Assembly: GCA_023229525.1 (NCBI GenBank)
Contig: JALNZC010000046.1
Location: forward strand, 12,947 to 29,999
Length of the DNA: 17,053 nt
DNA from: Bacteroidales bacterium
Lineage (GTDB): Bacteria > Bacteroidota > Bacteroidia > Bacteroidales > FEN-979
Direction: 5' to 3'
Shown: positions 8,701 through 13,642 of the stretch, in pieces
How positions within the stretch are numbered: the stretch's first letter is position 1
How the letters are laid out: each line of letters opens with the position of its first letter
Notes under the pieces: generated by a model
Database searches by the model: none
Told to the model about the DNA's origin: nothing
What the model saw: the letters and a program-made list of their open reading frames with translations, nothing else
Position numbers and translations under genes: made by a program

Positions 8701-9957
8701 AGTTTCTAAATAGCCCGTAAGAAAAAGTAAATTATTGTAATAGGTTGAATCCGGTACATCTGCGGCCGTATATGCCTGGGTTTTCGACAGAATTGAATCC
8801 AGTTCCTGGGCTGAATTAAAAGGTATTCTACCGACAAAATGATCCGCTCCCAGATCTAACCCATCGCTATCTTCACCAAACTGTGTGTTCCCATTCCCAT
8901 TCCAATTATACCCGGAGCTGTCTATCTTAAATACGTCGCTATAGTATAACTCACAAGGTCTCCATTCCTGTAAATCGTCACAATAGTATGCATACCGGGC
9001 CGGGATAATATCAATGTCACCACCCAATACTATATATGTTGACCCCCAAAAATTATAAACATCTTTCAAGTAATAGAAGATACGTTCAGCCTGATCAACT
9101 CCAACGTACTTTTGGTTTATCTCTTCAGTTGTTACAACTAATGCCGGCACACCCATCTTTGTTTTCCATTGAGCAAAAGTTTCAAAATTCTGCCGGTACT
9201 CTTCCGAGGTAATAATTACTAAATCGGGAATGTCTCCATCGGAAAAAGGCCATGGCGTCAAATTCAGCGGTTCGCCATCCGAATAGGATATTATCTGTTC
9301 TGCGCCACCAGCGAAAATTCCGATATCCGCCGGATTGAGTATCATTCCTCGTATCAGTGATTTTGTAACGGCATCTCTTGTATCGCTGATCTTGAGCGGC
9401 CTGGTTACCGGCAAGTTCAGGGAATATTGAATACGAAATGAGATCGAAGTAAACAAATCCAGCCGCCGGATGTTGGGTGTATATGACAGCGGATATATAT
9501 TTACTGTAATAACCTGATATCCGAAAATTGATTCCACATTGGTAATTTCAACCCGTTTGGATGGATATGGGGAAGAGGACTGATAAATTAAACTGTCAGG
9601 TTCCACCCATGCCGGTGGCTCTGTATAATCAACAGGTACAGGAGGTTGTTCCGGATAAAGTAAGAAGGTCCCCGATAGTCTTTGGGAACTTGCATTTAAT
9701 AATTGTATCACAATACTGTCAGCATTGATCGGTACAAGGTATTTTTGCTGGACAACGGGAACCTCAGGTTCACCAAACAATCCTTGAGTTGTAATAAAAA
9801 TTTTAGTTGGTAAAGGATAGGATAGTTTAACCCTTGTATATCCTTTTTCCTGGGAAAAAACAAGATTGTTCATCGAGGTTTGAAGAATTCCGGAGACCTG
9901 CCCGTGTAATTGGCCAATGGTAACAAAGACCAGAATAATACATAGATATTTTTTCAT
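2752..9957 (-). CDS. Giant gingipain-type (C25) cysteine peptidase with FG-GAP propeller, beta-helix and T9SS sorting domain
   Basis: The protein is 2401 residues, starting at the ATG at 9957 with signal peptide MKKYLCIILVFVTIGQLHG. Domains in order, with rough residues: C25-type propeptide (20-220); peptidase C25 (244-618), from 'PDLVIITSEEY' to 'LLGDPSLHIW', with the likely catalytic His495 in 'YHQDHSGP' and Cys534 in 'YTGGCNVNSFDYDD'; two NEW1/CARDB-like beta domains with 'NKNGQLEEGEKTEFEV' and 'NIIDPGDTVSLNIT' (720-910); a fibronectin III-like domain (950-1036); seven or more FG-GAP repeats with D-x-[DN]-x-[DN]-G-type calcium loops, e.g. 'DIDNNGDKEIF', 'ADVNGDGYPEL' and 'ADVDGDNESEI' (1050-1500); a right-handed parallel beta-helix region (1520-1890); a mostly helical stretch (2010-2300); and a T9SS type A domain beginning 'TVYPNPANDYF' (2317-2401). 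It would be an exported, surface or secreted protease or adhesin. PorU, the T9SS sortase, is also C25, but this multidomain cargo with its own sorting signal does not fit PorU. The natural substrate is unknown. Confidence 0.92.
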   Translation of the reverse strand: MKKYLCIILVFVTIGQLHGQVSGILQTSMNNLVFSQEKGYTRVKLSYPLPTKIFITTQGLFGEPEVPVVQQKYLVPINADSIVIQLLNASSQRLSGTFLLYPEQPPVPVDYTEPPAWVEPDSLIYQSSSPYPSKRVEITNVESIFGYQVITVNIYPLSYTPNIRRLDLFTSISFRIQYSLNLPVTRPLKISDTRDAVTKSLIRGMILNPADIGIFAGGAEQIISYSDGEPLNLTPWPFSDGDIPDLVIITSEEYRQNFETFAQWKTKMGVPALVVTTEEINQKYVGVDQAERIFYYLKDVYNFWGSTYIVLGGDIDIIPARYAYYCDDLQEWRPCELYYSDVFKIDSSGYNWNGNGNTQFGEDSDGLDLGADHFVGRIPFNSAQELDSILSKTQAYTAADVPDSTYYNNLLFLTGYLETSNGVPTCTFASNLDILSGNIQSNNQDITRWRVFDDPVPPDVYGVDEIFNRKNTLDNLDHGGSLAQRKFHLVYHQDHSGPTRMGTSTQVAHQAIYRQDVDTLKNKPYYQIFYTGGCNVNSFDYDDAISEHYYSRGAVGFIGGTASLWGGDEGNFEKFCQTLYIDKTGTQIGPLLEAANSYHPETNYKKRIALLGDPSLHIWTKTPAPFSVSVTPDTIITGKDTITLTIQSFENGKKAYLCVYKANEVYVRDSIIGMGMENVIIKNIICNAHTTGQLSISLTSQNYKPYQSSIDVINNPGVNLFVESFTFDDDSLGNKNGQLEEGEKTEFEVKIRNSGLTDAQGVNASLTTFTWNIVIVQPISNFGNIPGLSTGISNPEFIIQAWHPQVDYSLQKLELRINDQAGNNFQDTILLQIHQINPTIILDSITTNINNDNIIDPGDTVSLNITLKNSGSGEAINVTGSLWHNSPFIQAFIDSTQSFGDLMAFGIAKNIQPFKFKVSPTYPGGRISLTLTLTTPTTHAGQWSLNFNLDRPDSITSLDYRNTISTISTFWNPIINSAIKGYNVYRSDSLAGPYIKLNPLPIEGFSGYTDDGLPELSTYYYKVCAVRLYGVEGPFTAPLKAWTSLPFHPGFPITDIDVDLLGHKSDGSPMTYDIDNNGDKEIFVNLCDQEGDKGTLFGFYQNGEEIYDIDTNSNTISGFYKYSNAGSRSVPAIADIDLDGKPEIMNVTIGNDLVNDKRKLFVHHTFDHDNNNIPDLYWRDEAGNFQTMGAVIADLNGDFFPEIITKANYGAPIYVYSKDGTNYPGWPKIIESAGGNVIPVATDLDKDGNKEIIFGFGNGTNFNGGIYAFRHNGAPYITGDSLLYKNGPNGPTGGVYDNMDSPVSAADVNGDGYPELICVSGRYADDTSKARVFVLDRTGNTIPGWGYNETNHIISITDLNVGSIMWLPLTSVADINKDLHPEIFTADKDTIYAWNADGTALNNHFPLFVPGLSGKLVAPLIADVDGDNESEIVVLSNSAGANSAIHAYNADGSKALGWPLRVPGANFFATPCIDDIDQDRKNEIIATSGSKIYVWDCEGSADELLWGKYRLNSYNNADLEDPCTYSSTPYNISAEKTWSNDVRMHSDLIIQPGATLTVRGNLFMPSEAKIIIKPSSNPVKIAGGKLIVDGGRITTSCRDSLWMGIEVWGLPGYSQTAHTASGKLIQGQVSVIHNGSVRYAKTGILASKAGFRGYAGGIISADSATFENNKVAIQYDPYSFYNYSRFKRCNFITTDTLRDGSFPNSFVRLNGVNPVVFEGCTFKNTLLFHDNINGGRGVGIYSENSGYYITAACLDPNSSPCTHLRYSSFEKLYRGIYSMNSGSSSSIHIADANFLDNYNGLYLSGFNGISYAEVISNKFRNSLPNQWSYGMYLNECSGYHVENNEFFDTTTTPVTIGLIVNNSGTLSNEIYRNVFHNLKHATLSQNVNRNYNPPLNLGGLCYKCNKFVKDDLTEPNIFDFSITYEGHYSNTTGIAKNQGTYLSGTSFAPVGNMFQPTPASDHYDFYNEGNPIDYYYHLQNGGFFRLIPRPQNIYGVVNSIGVNEPFTERSCPSTLGGEISGIEINKLMRAKNQSDSIGGVLNALVDGGSTTLLNFDVETSTPPQALQTRDKLMAESPYLSDTVIKTSITKENVLNNAMIRDVLVANPHSAKSDEIISMLETRANPMPDYMMEQILVGEDTVSEMEILEAKKAWWDGEATKAYTRLLNYFKGDSLIPANEDSLNWLFSYRNTLESQYDKVSWLRAKGAYEQADSLLTSIPISFNFTPFQSETHNAFTDFYKLSEQICCDTNGVFNVDSTVATSLLAIATSNSGIPGAYARNILMTAGKISYQEPILLPDTSLKQEKKKKFRGVKESNSASILTVYPNPANDYFVIKIKLDKFTGQGLINLYDGNGKIVQSHSFTGKQDQIIVATANLKTGLYLLILEVEGKRLDSVKIAVIK

Positions 9958-10041
9958 GGGTAAATAATTTGGTTGGATGACTGATAAAAACCATATAGTA
10001 TCAAGTGATAATCAAAAAACAACAGTAAAACTATTTTTAAT

Positions 10042-10092
10042 CACCTCATACACCGACTCCTTCTCCATGAAAGGGGTGTAGGGGTTGAGGTG
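10042..10092. repeat. REP-like imperfect palindrome upstream of the C25 gene
   Basis: Outer arms CACCTCA (10042-10048) and TGAGGTG (10086-10092) pair perfectly. They are followed inwards by TACACC (10049-10054) with GGTGTA (10075-10080), and by CCTT (10059-10062) with AAGG (10071-10074). Unequal bulges (GACT on the left, GGGGT on the right) separate the stems. The 51-base structure resembles dispersed intergenic palindromes seen in many Bacteroidota genomes. It lies 84 bases upstream of the C25 start, so it could sit in that gene's leader or promoter region. Whether it is mobile, a transcript hairpin or inert cannot be told from one copy. Confidence 0.6.
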
Positions 10093-10100
10093 CTCAGAGT

Positions 10101-10128
10101 AAATTCCCCGCCCCTTGGGTCGGAATTT
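10101..10128. repeat. Second short inverted repeat beside the REP-like palindrome
   Basis: The 7-base arms AAATTCC (10101-10107) and GGAATTT (10122-10128) are perfectly complementary. They enclose a G/C-rich 14-base centre with partial C/G pairing. The repeat starts 8 bases after the larger palindrome, so the two may form one composite dispersed element. Confidence 0.45.
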
Positions 10129-10530
10129 GGGTCTACGGCTTGCCTTGGGTTCATACCATTTAATAGTGATTTGAATGATCAGGATATTAAACTTTTGACC
10201 AAATTATAAAGATAAGAAGAAGAATATAAAATGTCAAGGAAATGTTATTGACATATCAACCCGTGTTGACTGCAAAAAAAATAGCCACACTTATAATGAA
10301 AAAAAGGACCAATCTTCAATAATCTTAATATTAGGCCTTAAGGAAATTCACAACGTCTATATATTGATCATATATCGTTTACGATAAAGTCGGGATTTCA
10401 TCGAAGCCGGGATAATCATAAGACATTTGCTTATCGATGGACTTATCGAATCTTAATCAGTGGACCAAGAAGATCCCAGATAATTCTTCAGACTATGGCT
10501 TACTTGATAGGAGCGCCTATAATAGGTATT
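10129..10530. other. Gene-free AT-rich spacer
   Basis: No convincing reading frame, tRNA or terminator was found here on either strand. The stretch is AT-rich and holds a few short dyads: ATCGT-TT-ACGAT (10374-10385), an imperfect one around TGATCA (10359-10375), and CCTATAATAGG (near 10517). A short direct repeat 'CTTATCGA' also occurs near 10430-10450. It lies between the 3' end of a decayed homoserine dehydrogenase and the 5' side of the C25 gene. It should contain the C25 promoter, but no clear Bacteroidota-type promoter (TTTG, 19-21 bases, TAnnTTTG) could be picked out. Confidence 0.5.
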
Positions 10531-11241
10531 CTAAATATAAATTTCCGCAAGAAAAACGTTCCTGAATGAAAGTTCACTTTTTATCTGTTGAAGGTTTTCA
10601 AGTTTGATCAAACCGGTTACATACCTGAAGTCATCCGAGTTATACCGTTCCCTGATTTCCTCAAACCGGAAAAGGGAAAGATCACTTTTATTGTTATACC
10701 GGAGATAAACGGGTACGATGGCCTGATTGCTGAAGGACAGCCCGTTCTTCAGTTTCATTTTTTTGTACTCGTATCGGTAGTTGTAACTCCGGGTAGTGAT
10801 GTCGGAAAGTACCGCCGATCCGGTCGGATAAGCCCCGGCGCCCTTCCCAAACATAAACTGTTTATCGTAAAAAGCCCCTTTGATGACTACCCCGTTAAAT
10901 TCGTCCTCCACGTTGTAAATGTACTTATCCGGCGAAACCATCCTCGGCATTACATAAAGCGATAACCAGTTGTCCGGGTTCTTTTTAACCTGCGCCACCA
11001 GCTTGATCTTCCTGCCCTTTTCGCAGGCAAACTGCATATCCTGCCCGTTAATGTTTGATATCCCGGAATTAAAAACCTCACACGGCAAAACATATACACC
11101 AAAAGAATGTACCGTGATGATCACCAGTTTATACAAGGCATCCAGTCCACCCATATCAAATACCGGATCGCTTTCCGCAAACCCAAGTCCCTGGTTGAAC
11201 ATTTTCGACAGGATATAATTGGATGAGCTGTTGCGGAAAAT
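10531..11241 (-). pseudogene. Homoserine dehydrogenase remnant (5'-truncated, internal deletion)
   Basis: The frame from the first ATG (11202) gives 223 residues that match only the C-terminal half of homoserine dehydrogenase, the NAD(P)H-dependent enzyme that makes homoserine for threonine and methionine. Recognisable blocks are 'AESDPVFDMGGLDALYK' (residues 9-25, holding the substrate-site Glu10 and Asp21 and catalytic-type Lys25), 'YNVEDEFNGVVIKGAFYD', 'FMFGKGAGAYPTGSAVLSD' and 'YNYRYEYKK'. The same frame upstream of the ATG still reads 'IFRNSSSNYILSK', which corresponds to the family's G-[IT]-x-N-G-[TS]-x-NYIL-x-KM segment, until a TGA at 11272-11274. The N-terminal nucleotide-binding domain is absent. 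About 12 residues that normally separate 'M..G' from 'LGFAE' (the F-x-x-AL-x-x-AQ helix) are also missing. The facing gene begins only about 180 bases away, leaving no room for the rest. Degeneration is the best reading; a functional short protein is unlikely. Confidence 0.8.
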
Positions 11242-11423
11242 AGAAATGGAAAAATCAATAAGTTTATAGCTTCAAATCAAGGTGTGAGAAATAAAGATTT
11301 CTTCTTCTTTAAATTATTAAATATCTTTTGCAAGCACCTCAAAAAAAGATACTTCCGTTTTTGGTTGTGATGAATTACCCCTGTGGTTTATTTTGTATTT
11401 TTATTCCCGGAAAAAAGAAAATT

Positions 11424-11774
11424 ATGGCTTACGATCAATATCTTGCCGAACGGATAAGGAACGTCTTCCATGAGAAAGGAATTCCGTTTGAAGAAAAAAA
11501 AATGATGGGTGGTGTTTGTTACCTTGTCAACGATAAAATGTGTGCTGGTATCACAGATAACAAGCTGATGGCAAGGATCGATCCGGAAATCCATGAAGAT
11601 GCCCTTGTAAAGAAGGGATGTCGAGATATGGATTTTACCAGAAGGACAATGAAGGGATTCGTCTATGTCGATCCCGAAGGGATTGACATGGAATCCGATT
11701 TGAACTACTGGATCCAACTGGCTTTGGATTATAATCCCAAAGCAAAATCAAGTAAGGGGAAAAAAAAGAATTAA
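11424..11774 (+). CDS. TfoX N-terminal domain-containing protein
   Basis: The protein is 116 residues from the ATG at 11424. An upstream ATG at 11328 would add 32 residues with no family resemblance, so the shorter start is chosen. The sequence matches the TfoX_N family along nearly its whole length: 'MAYDQYLAERIR' at the start, 'EEKKMMGGVCYLVNDKMCAGI' (residues 23-43), 'KLMARIDPE' (47-55), 'MDFTRRTMKGFVYVDPEGID' (69-88) and 'LNYWIQLALDYNP' (93-105). It ends in a lysine-rich tail. Full-length TfoX in gamma-proteobacteria is a competence regulator. Stand-alone N-domain proteins like this one are common in Bacteroidota and their role is not established. The strand is opposite to its neighbours. 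A weak promoter-like pair (GTTG at 11364, TTATTTTG at 11388, 20 bases apart) precedes it. The gene appears intact and monocistronic. Confidence 0.88.
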   Translation: MAYDQYLAERIRNVFHEKGIPFEEKKMMGGVCYLVNDKMCAGITDNKLMARIDPEIHEDALVKKGCRDMDFTRRTMKGFVYVDPEGIDMESDLNYWIQLALDYNPKAKSSKGKKKN

Positions 11775-11790
11775 CCTTTGTTCACTTTTC

Positions 11791-11918
11791 ACCATTTCAC
11801 CATCTCGCCATTTCACCATCTCACCATTTCACCATTTCACCATTTCACCATTTCACTATTTCACCATTTCACCATCTCACCATCTCACCATTTCACTATT
11901 TCACCATTTCACCATTTC
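11791..11918. repeat. 16-copy tandem array of an 8-base unit (ACCATTTC)
   Basis: Sixteen contiguous 8-base units are visible. Most read ACCATTTC, with variants ACCATCTC (four), ACTATTTC (two) and GCCATTTC (one). A seventeenth, degraded unit (ACCAACTT) follows. The array fills most of the 156-base gap between the convergent TfoX_N and pabC-like genes. The period is not a multiple of three and no frame is conserved, so it is not coding. It is a simple-sequence minisatellite likely to vary in copy number. Confidence 0.92.
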
Positions 11919-11930
11919 ACCAACTTAATT

Positions 11931-12530
11931 TCACTGGTATATCTGTGAAACCGGTATCATTGCAACTTCATCAGGATCACGCATAGCGTTGATGGGTTTG
12001 CATCCCTCATATAGGGTAATATCTTCTGGCCGGATATCCCTGATTACAAGTCTGTTTTCATTTATCAGTCGTTCACGGCATGTTCCGGATAACAGGGGTG
12101 TTGTCGGAGTAACCCAATATTTTCCGTCTTTAAAAACAATATTCGATATGGAAGTGTCGGATATAAAGCCGTTTTTTACAATGAGGATTTCATCGCAGGT
12201 TCCGCGTTGTTCAAAGAGTGATTCCAGCAATCTGCGGTCGTCATATTTTACATGATAATCGATGGAGTCGCAGGTGACCAATTTCAATGACCGGATTATT
12301 CGTTTTTCACACTTTTCAAAAGTTATGTTTCGAATGTCGGGTCCATAAATGATTTTGCAACGTACAAGTCCCTTTGAAAATTCATCAGGGACATGGATTT
12401 CAGTATCAAGAGATGGTGAATCATTCCTGTGCCATATCTCACGGATGGCTCGTTTCATGCGCAGTTCGTGCCAATACAGAAATTTCGGTATTCCGTTTTC
12501 AATACGGATCGTTTCAAATAAGAGGCACAT
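11931..12530 (-). CDS. pabC: Class IV aminotransferase, likely 4-amino-4-deoxychorismate lyase
   Basis: A PLP-dependent fold type IV protein of 199 residues, shorter than E. coli PabC (about 270) but normal for the compact Bacteroidota form. It is expected to split 4-amino-4-deoxychorismate into p-aminobenzoate and pyruvate in folate synthesis. Visible features are 'LFETIRIENG' at the N-terminus, 'YHVKYDDRRLLESL' (residues 92-105) with Lys95 as the likely Schiff-base lysine, 'DEILIVKNGFISDTSISNIVF' (113-133, cofactor-site loop), and 'WVTPTTPLLSGTCRERLI' (139-156), then 'INAMRD'. The ATG at 12530 overlaps the end of the pabB-like gene by 17 bases in another frame, so translation is probably coupled. 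A branched-chain or D-amino acid aminotransferase is the alternative by family, but the neighbour genes make PabC far more likely. Confidence 0.85.
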   Translation of the reverse strand: MCLLFETIRIENGIPKFLYWHELRMKRAIREIWHRNDSPSLDTEIHVPDEFSKGLVRCKIIYGPDIRNITFEKCEKRIIRSLKLVTCDSIDYHVKYDDRRLLESLFEQRGTCDEILIVKNGFISDTSISNIVFKDGKYWVTPTTPLLSGTCRERLINENRLVIRDIRPEDITLYEGCKPINAMRDPDEVAMIPVSQIYQ

Positions 12531-13551
12531 ACACTTTCTTTAACAATTCCTGGTATTCCTTTGCAACATCACTTAACGCTGTGATTCCACCACCACTTTT
12601 AAAGACCATCTCCTGATGATCATTCCCGGTAGTATTCAAACAGTCATCCGACCCTGATAAAATCCGGGCGGTGTTTTCCCGGTTAATTTCGATATAACGG
12701 ATAGCTACTGCAGATGAAAGGGAATGTCCGTCGAAAAAACCAAAAATCCCGGTATAAAACCCCCGCTGATATGTTTCGGTTTCCTTGATTATCTGAACGG
12801 TCTTTTCTTTGGGTGCCCCGGTAACGGACCCTGCCGGCAGTAAAGTATATAGCAATTCTCCCAGGTGGGAATAATAATTGTCAGGCAAGTTTCCGCAGAT
12901 TTCAGAACTCATCTGCCATAAGTCACCACGGTTGGTCCGTATCATCTCGAGATACCGGAACCGCTTCACCTGTACCCCGGTAGAAACCATTGATAAGTCA
13001 TTCCGGATCAGGTCAACGATGGTATTATGTTCAAAGAACTCTTTTTCATCATCCAGCAAAAGTTTATCGGCATCAGGGATTGCAGCATCGATGGTACCTT
13101 TCATCGGAAAGGAGCAAATCATGTGATCCTGAATGCGGATAAAAATCTCCGGAGAAAATACAATAAATTGCCCTGGTACATATAGTTTAAACGGGGCTCG
13201 ACTTATTTGATAAAGCTCACCCGGCGTGCAATCGGACACTATTCGTGTCGGAAAAGTAAGGTTGATCAGGTAAGTATCACCCCGTTGAAGATGAGCCATA
13301 ACGCGGTCAAACGCTTGCTGATATGTTTTATAACAGTCCGGTGTAACATGAAATTTAAAGGAATGTTCTATTGTGGCCGTACTTCCATTTGTCACCCCTT
13401 CAAGATCATACCGGATACCAAGATGAGTTGCTTCCTCCGGCGTATAAACAAACCCAAGTTCACCCTCAAAGTCAACAGCAAACAAAAACGGTTCTGCCGC
13501 AATGGCAAAATGATTAATTTTATCAATTATTTCAGGCTTTCTTAAAAACAT
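12514..13551 (-). CDS. pabB: Aminodeoxychorismate synthase component I (chorismate-binding enzyme)
   Basis: The protein is 345 residues and belongs to the chorismate-using family (PabB/TrpE/MenF). It would aminate chorismate to 4-amino-4-deoxychorismate using ammonia from the amidotransferase encoded next door. Motifs include 'GDTYLINLTFPTRI' (residues 91-104), 'SFPMKGTIDA' (148-156) with Lys151 of the PabB-type P-[IM]-KGT active site, 'FEHNTIVDLIRNDLS' (173-187), 'LLPAGSVTGAPKEKTVQII' (237-255), 'YTGIFGFFDG' (266-275) and 'SGGGITALSDVAKEYQE' (319-335) with the metal-binding Glu pair. The KGT lysine favours PabB over TrpE. It lacks about 100 N-terminal residues of E. coli PabB, as is usual for short Bacteroidota forms. 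The start is well fixed: an in-frame TAA lies immediately before the ATG. It is the first gene of a two-gene unit with pabC. Confidence 0.92.
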   Translation of the reverse strand: MFLRKPEIIDKINHFAIAAEPFLFAVDFEGELGFVYTPEEATHLGIRYDLEGVTNGSTATIEHSFKFHVTPDCYKTYQQAFDRVMAHLQRGDTYLINLTFPTRIVSDCTPGELYQISRAPFKLYVPGQFIVFSPEIFIRIQDHMICSFPMKGTIDAAIPDADKLLLDDEKEFFEHNTIVDLIRNDLSMVSTGVQVKRFRYLEMIRTNRGDLWQMSSEICGNLPDNYYSHLGELLYTLLPAGSVTGAPKEKTVQIIKETETYQRGFYTGIFGFFDGHSLSSAVAIRYIEINRENTARILSGSDDCLNTTGNDHQEMVFKSGGGITALSDVAKEYQELLKKVYVPLI

Positions 13552-13570
13552 TTATCCAAACTTAAATTTG
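13538..13570 (+). promoter_or_regulatory. Candidate pabA promoter, overlapping a mirror -7 box facing pabB
   Basis: On the plus strand TAAATTTG (13563-13570) matches the Bacteroidota -7 consensus TAnnTTTG exactly. TTTC (13538-13541), one base off the -33 TTTG, lies 21 bases upstream. The predicted transcript would have a leader of about 60 bases before the pabA ATG. On the opposite strand TAAGTTTG (13564-13557) is also an exact -7 match facing pabB, forming a near-palindrome with the first. It would start transcription at or next to the pabB ATG and has no -33 partner. Short consensus, so low confidence. Confidence 0.3.
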
Positions 13571-13593
13571 TCCGTTTTTTGTTAGGATTCATC

Positions 13594-13642
13594 TGTCAAT
13601 ATTCATTGTTCAATATTCAATATTCTATATTCAATTGTCAAT
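13594..13642. repeat. Degenerate AT-rich repeat (AATATTC-based) before pabA
   Basis: The motif TCAATATTC or close variants (TCAATATTCATTG, TTCAATATTC, AATATTC, TATATTCAATTG) recurs about every 8-12 bases up to the pabA start codon. It fills most of the divergent pabA/pabB spacer. It looks like simple-sequence DNA similar in style to the 8-base array at 11791. It would form the immediate 5' leader of pabA, where AT-richness may keep the start codon unstructured. Confidence 0.5.

Noticed and set aside
2752..9957. PorU, the T9SS sortase, as identity of the C25 protein
   Set aside because: PorU is about 1100-1300 residues. This protein is twice that, carries binding modules and ends in a cargo sorting domain.
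10200..10250. TTGACA and TATAAT-like hexamers on the minus strand upstream of the C25 gene
   Set aside because: The spacing is about 23 bases, too long for a sigma-70 promoter. It also does not match the Bacteroidota TTTG / TAnnTTTG pattern.
10588..11218. Two plus-strand reading frames opposite the homoserine dehydrogenase remnant
   Set aside because: The minus strand carries clear dehydrogenase motifs across the same bases. The plus-strand translations have no recognisable family.
11328..11423. Upstream ATG for the TfoX_N gene
   Set aside because: The added 32 residues have no family similarity, and the known family start matches the ATG at 11424.
11791..11918. Possible CRISPR array
   Set aside because: The units are 8 bases long and contiguous, with no unique spacers and no cas genes nearby.
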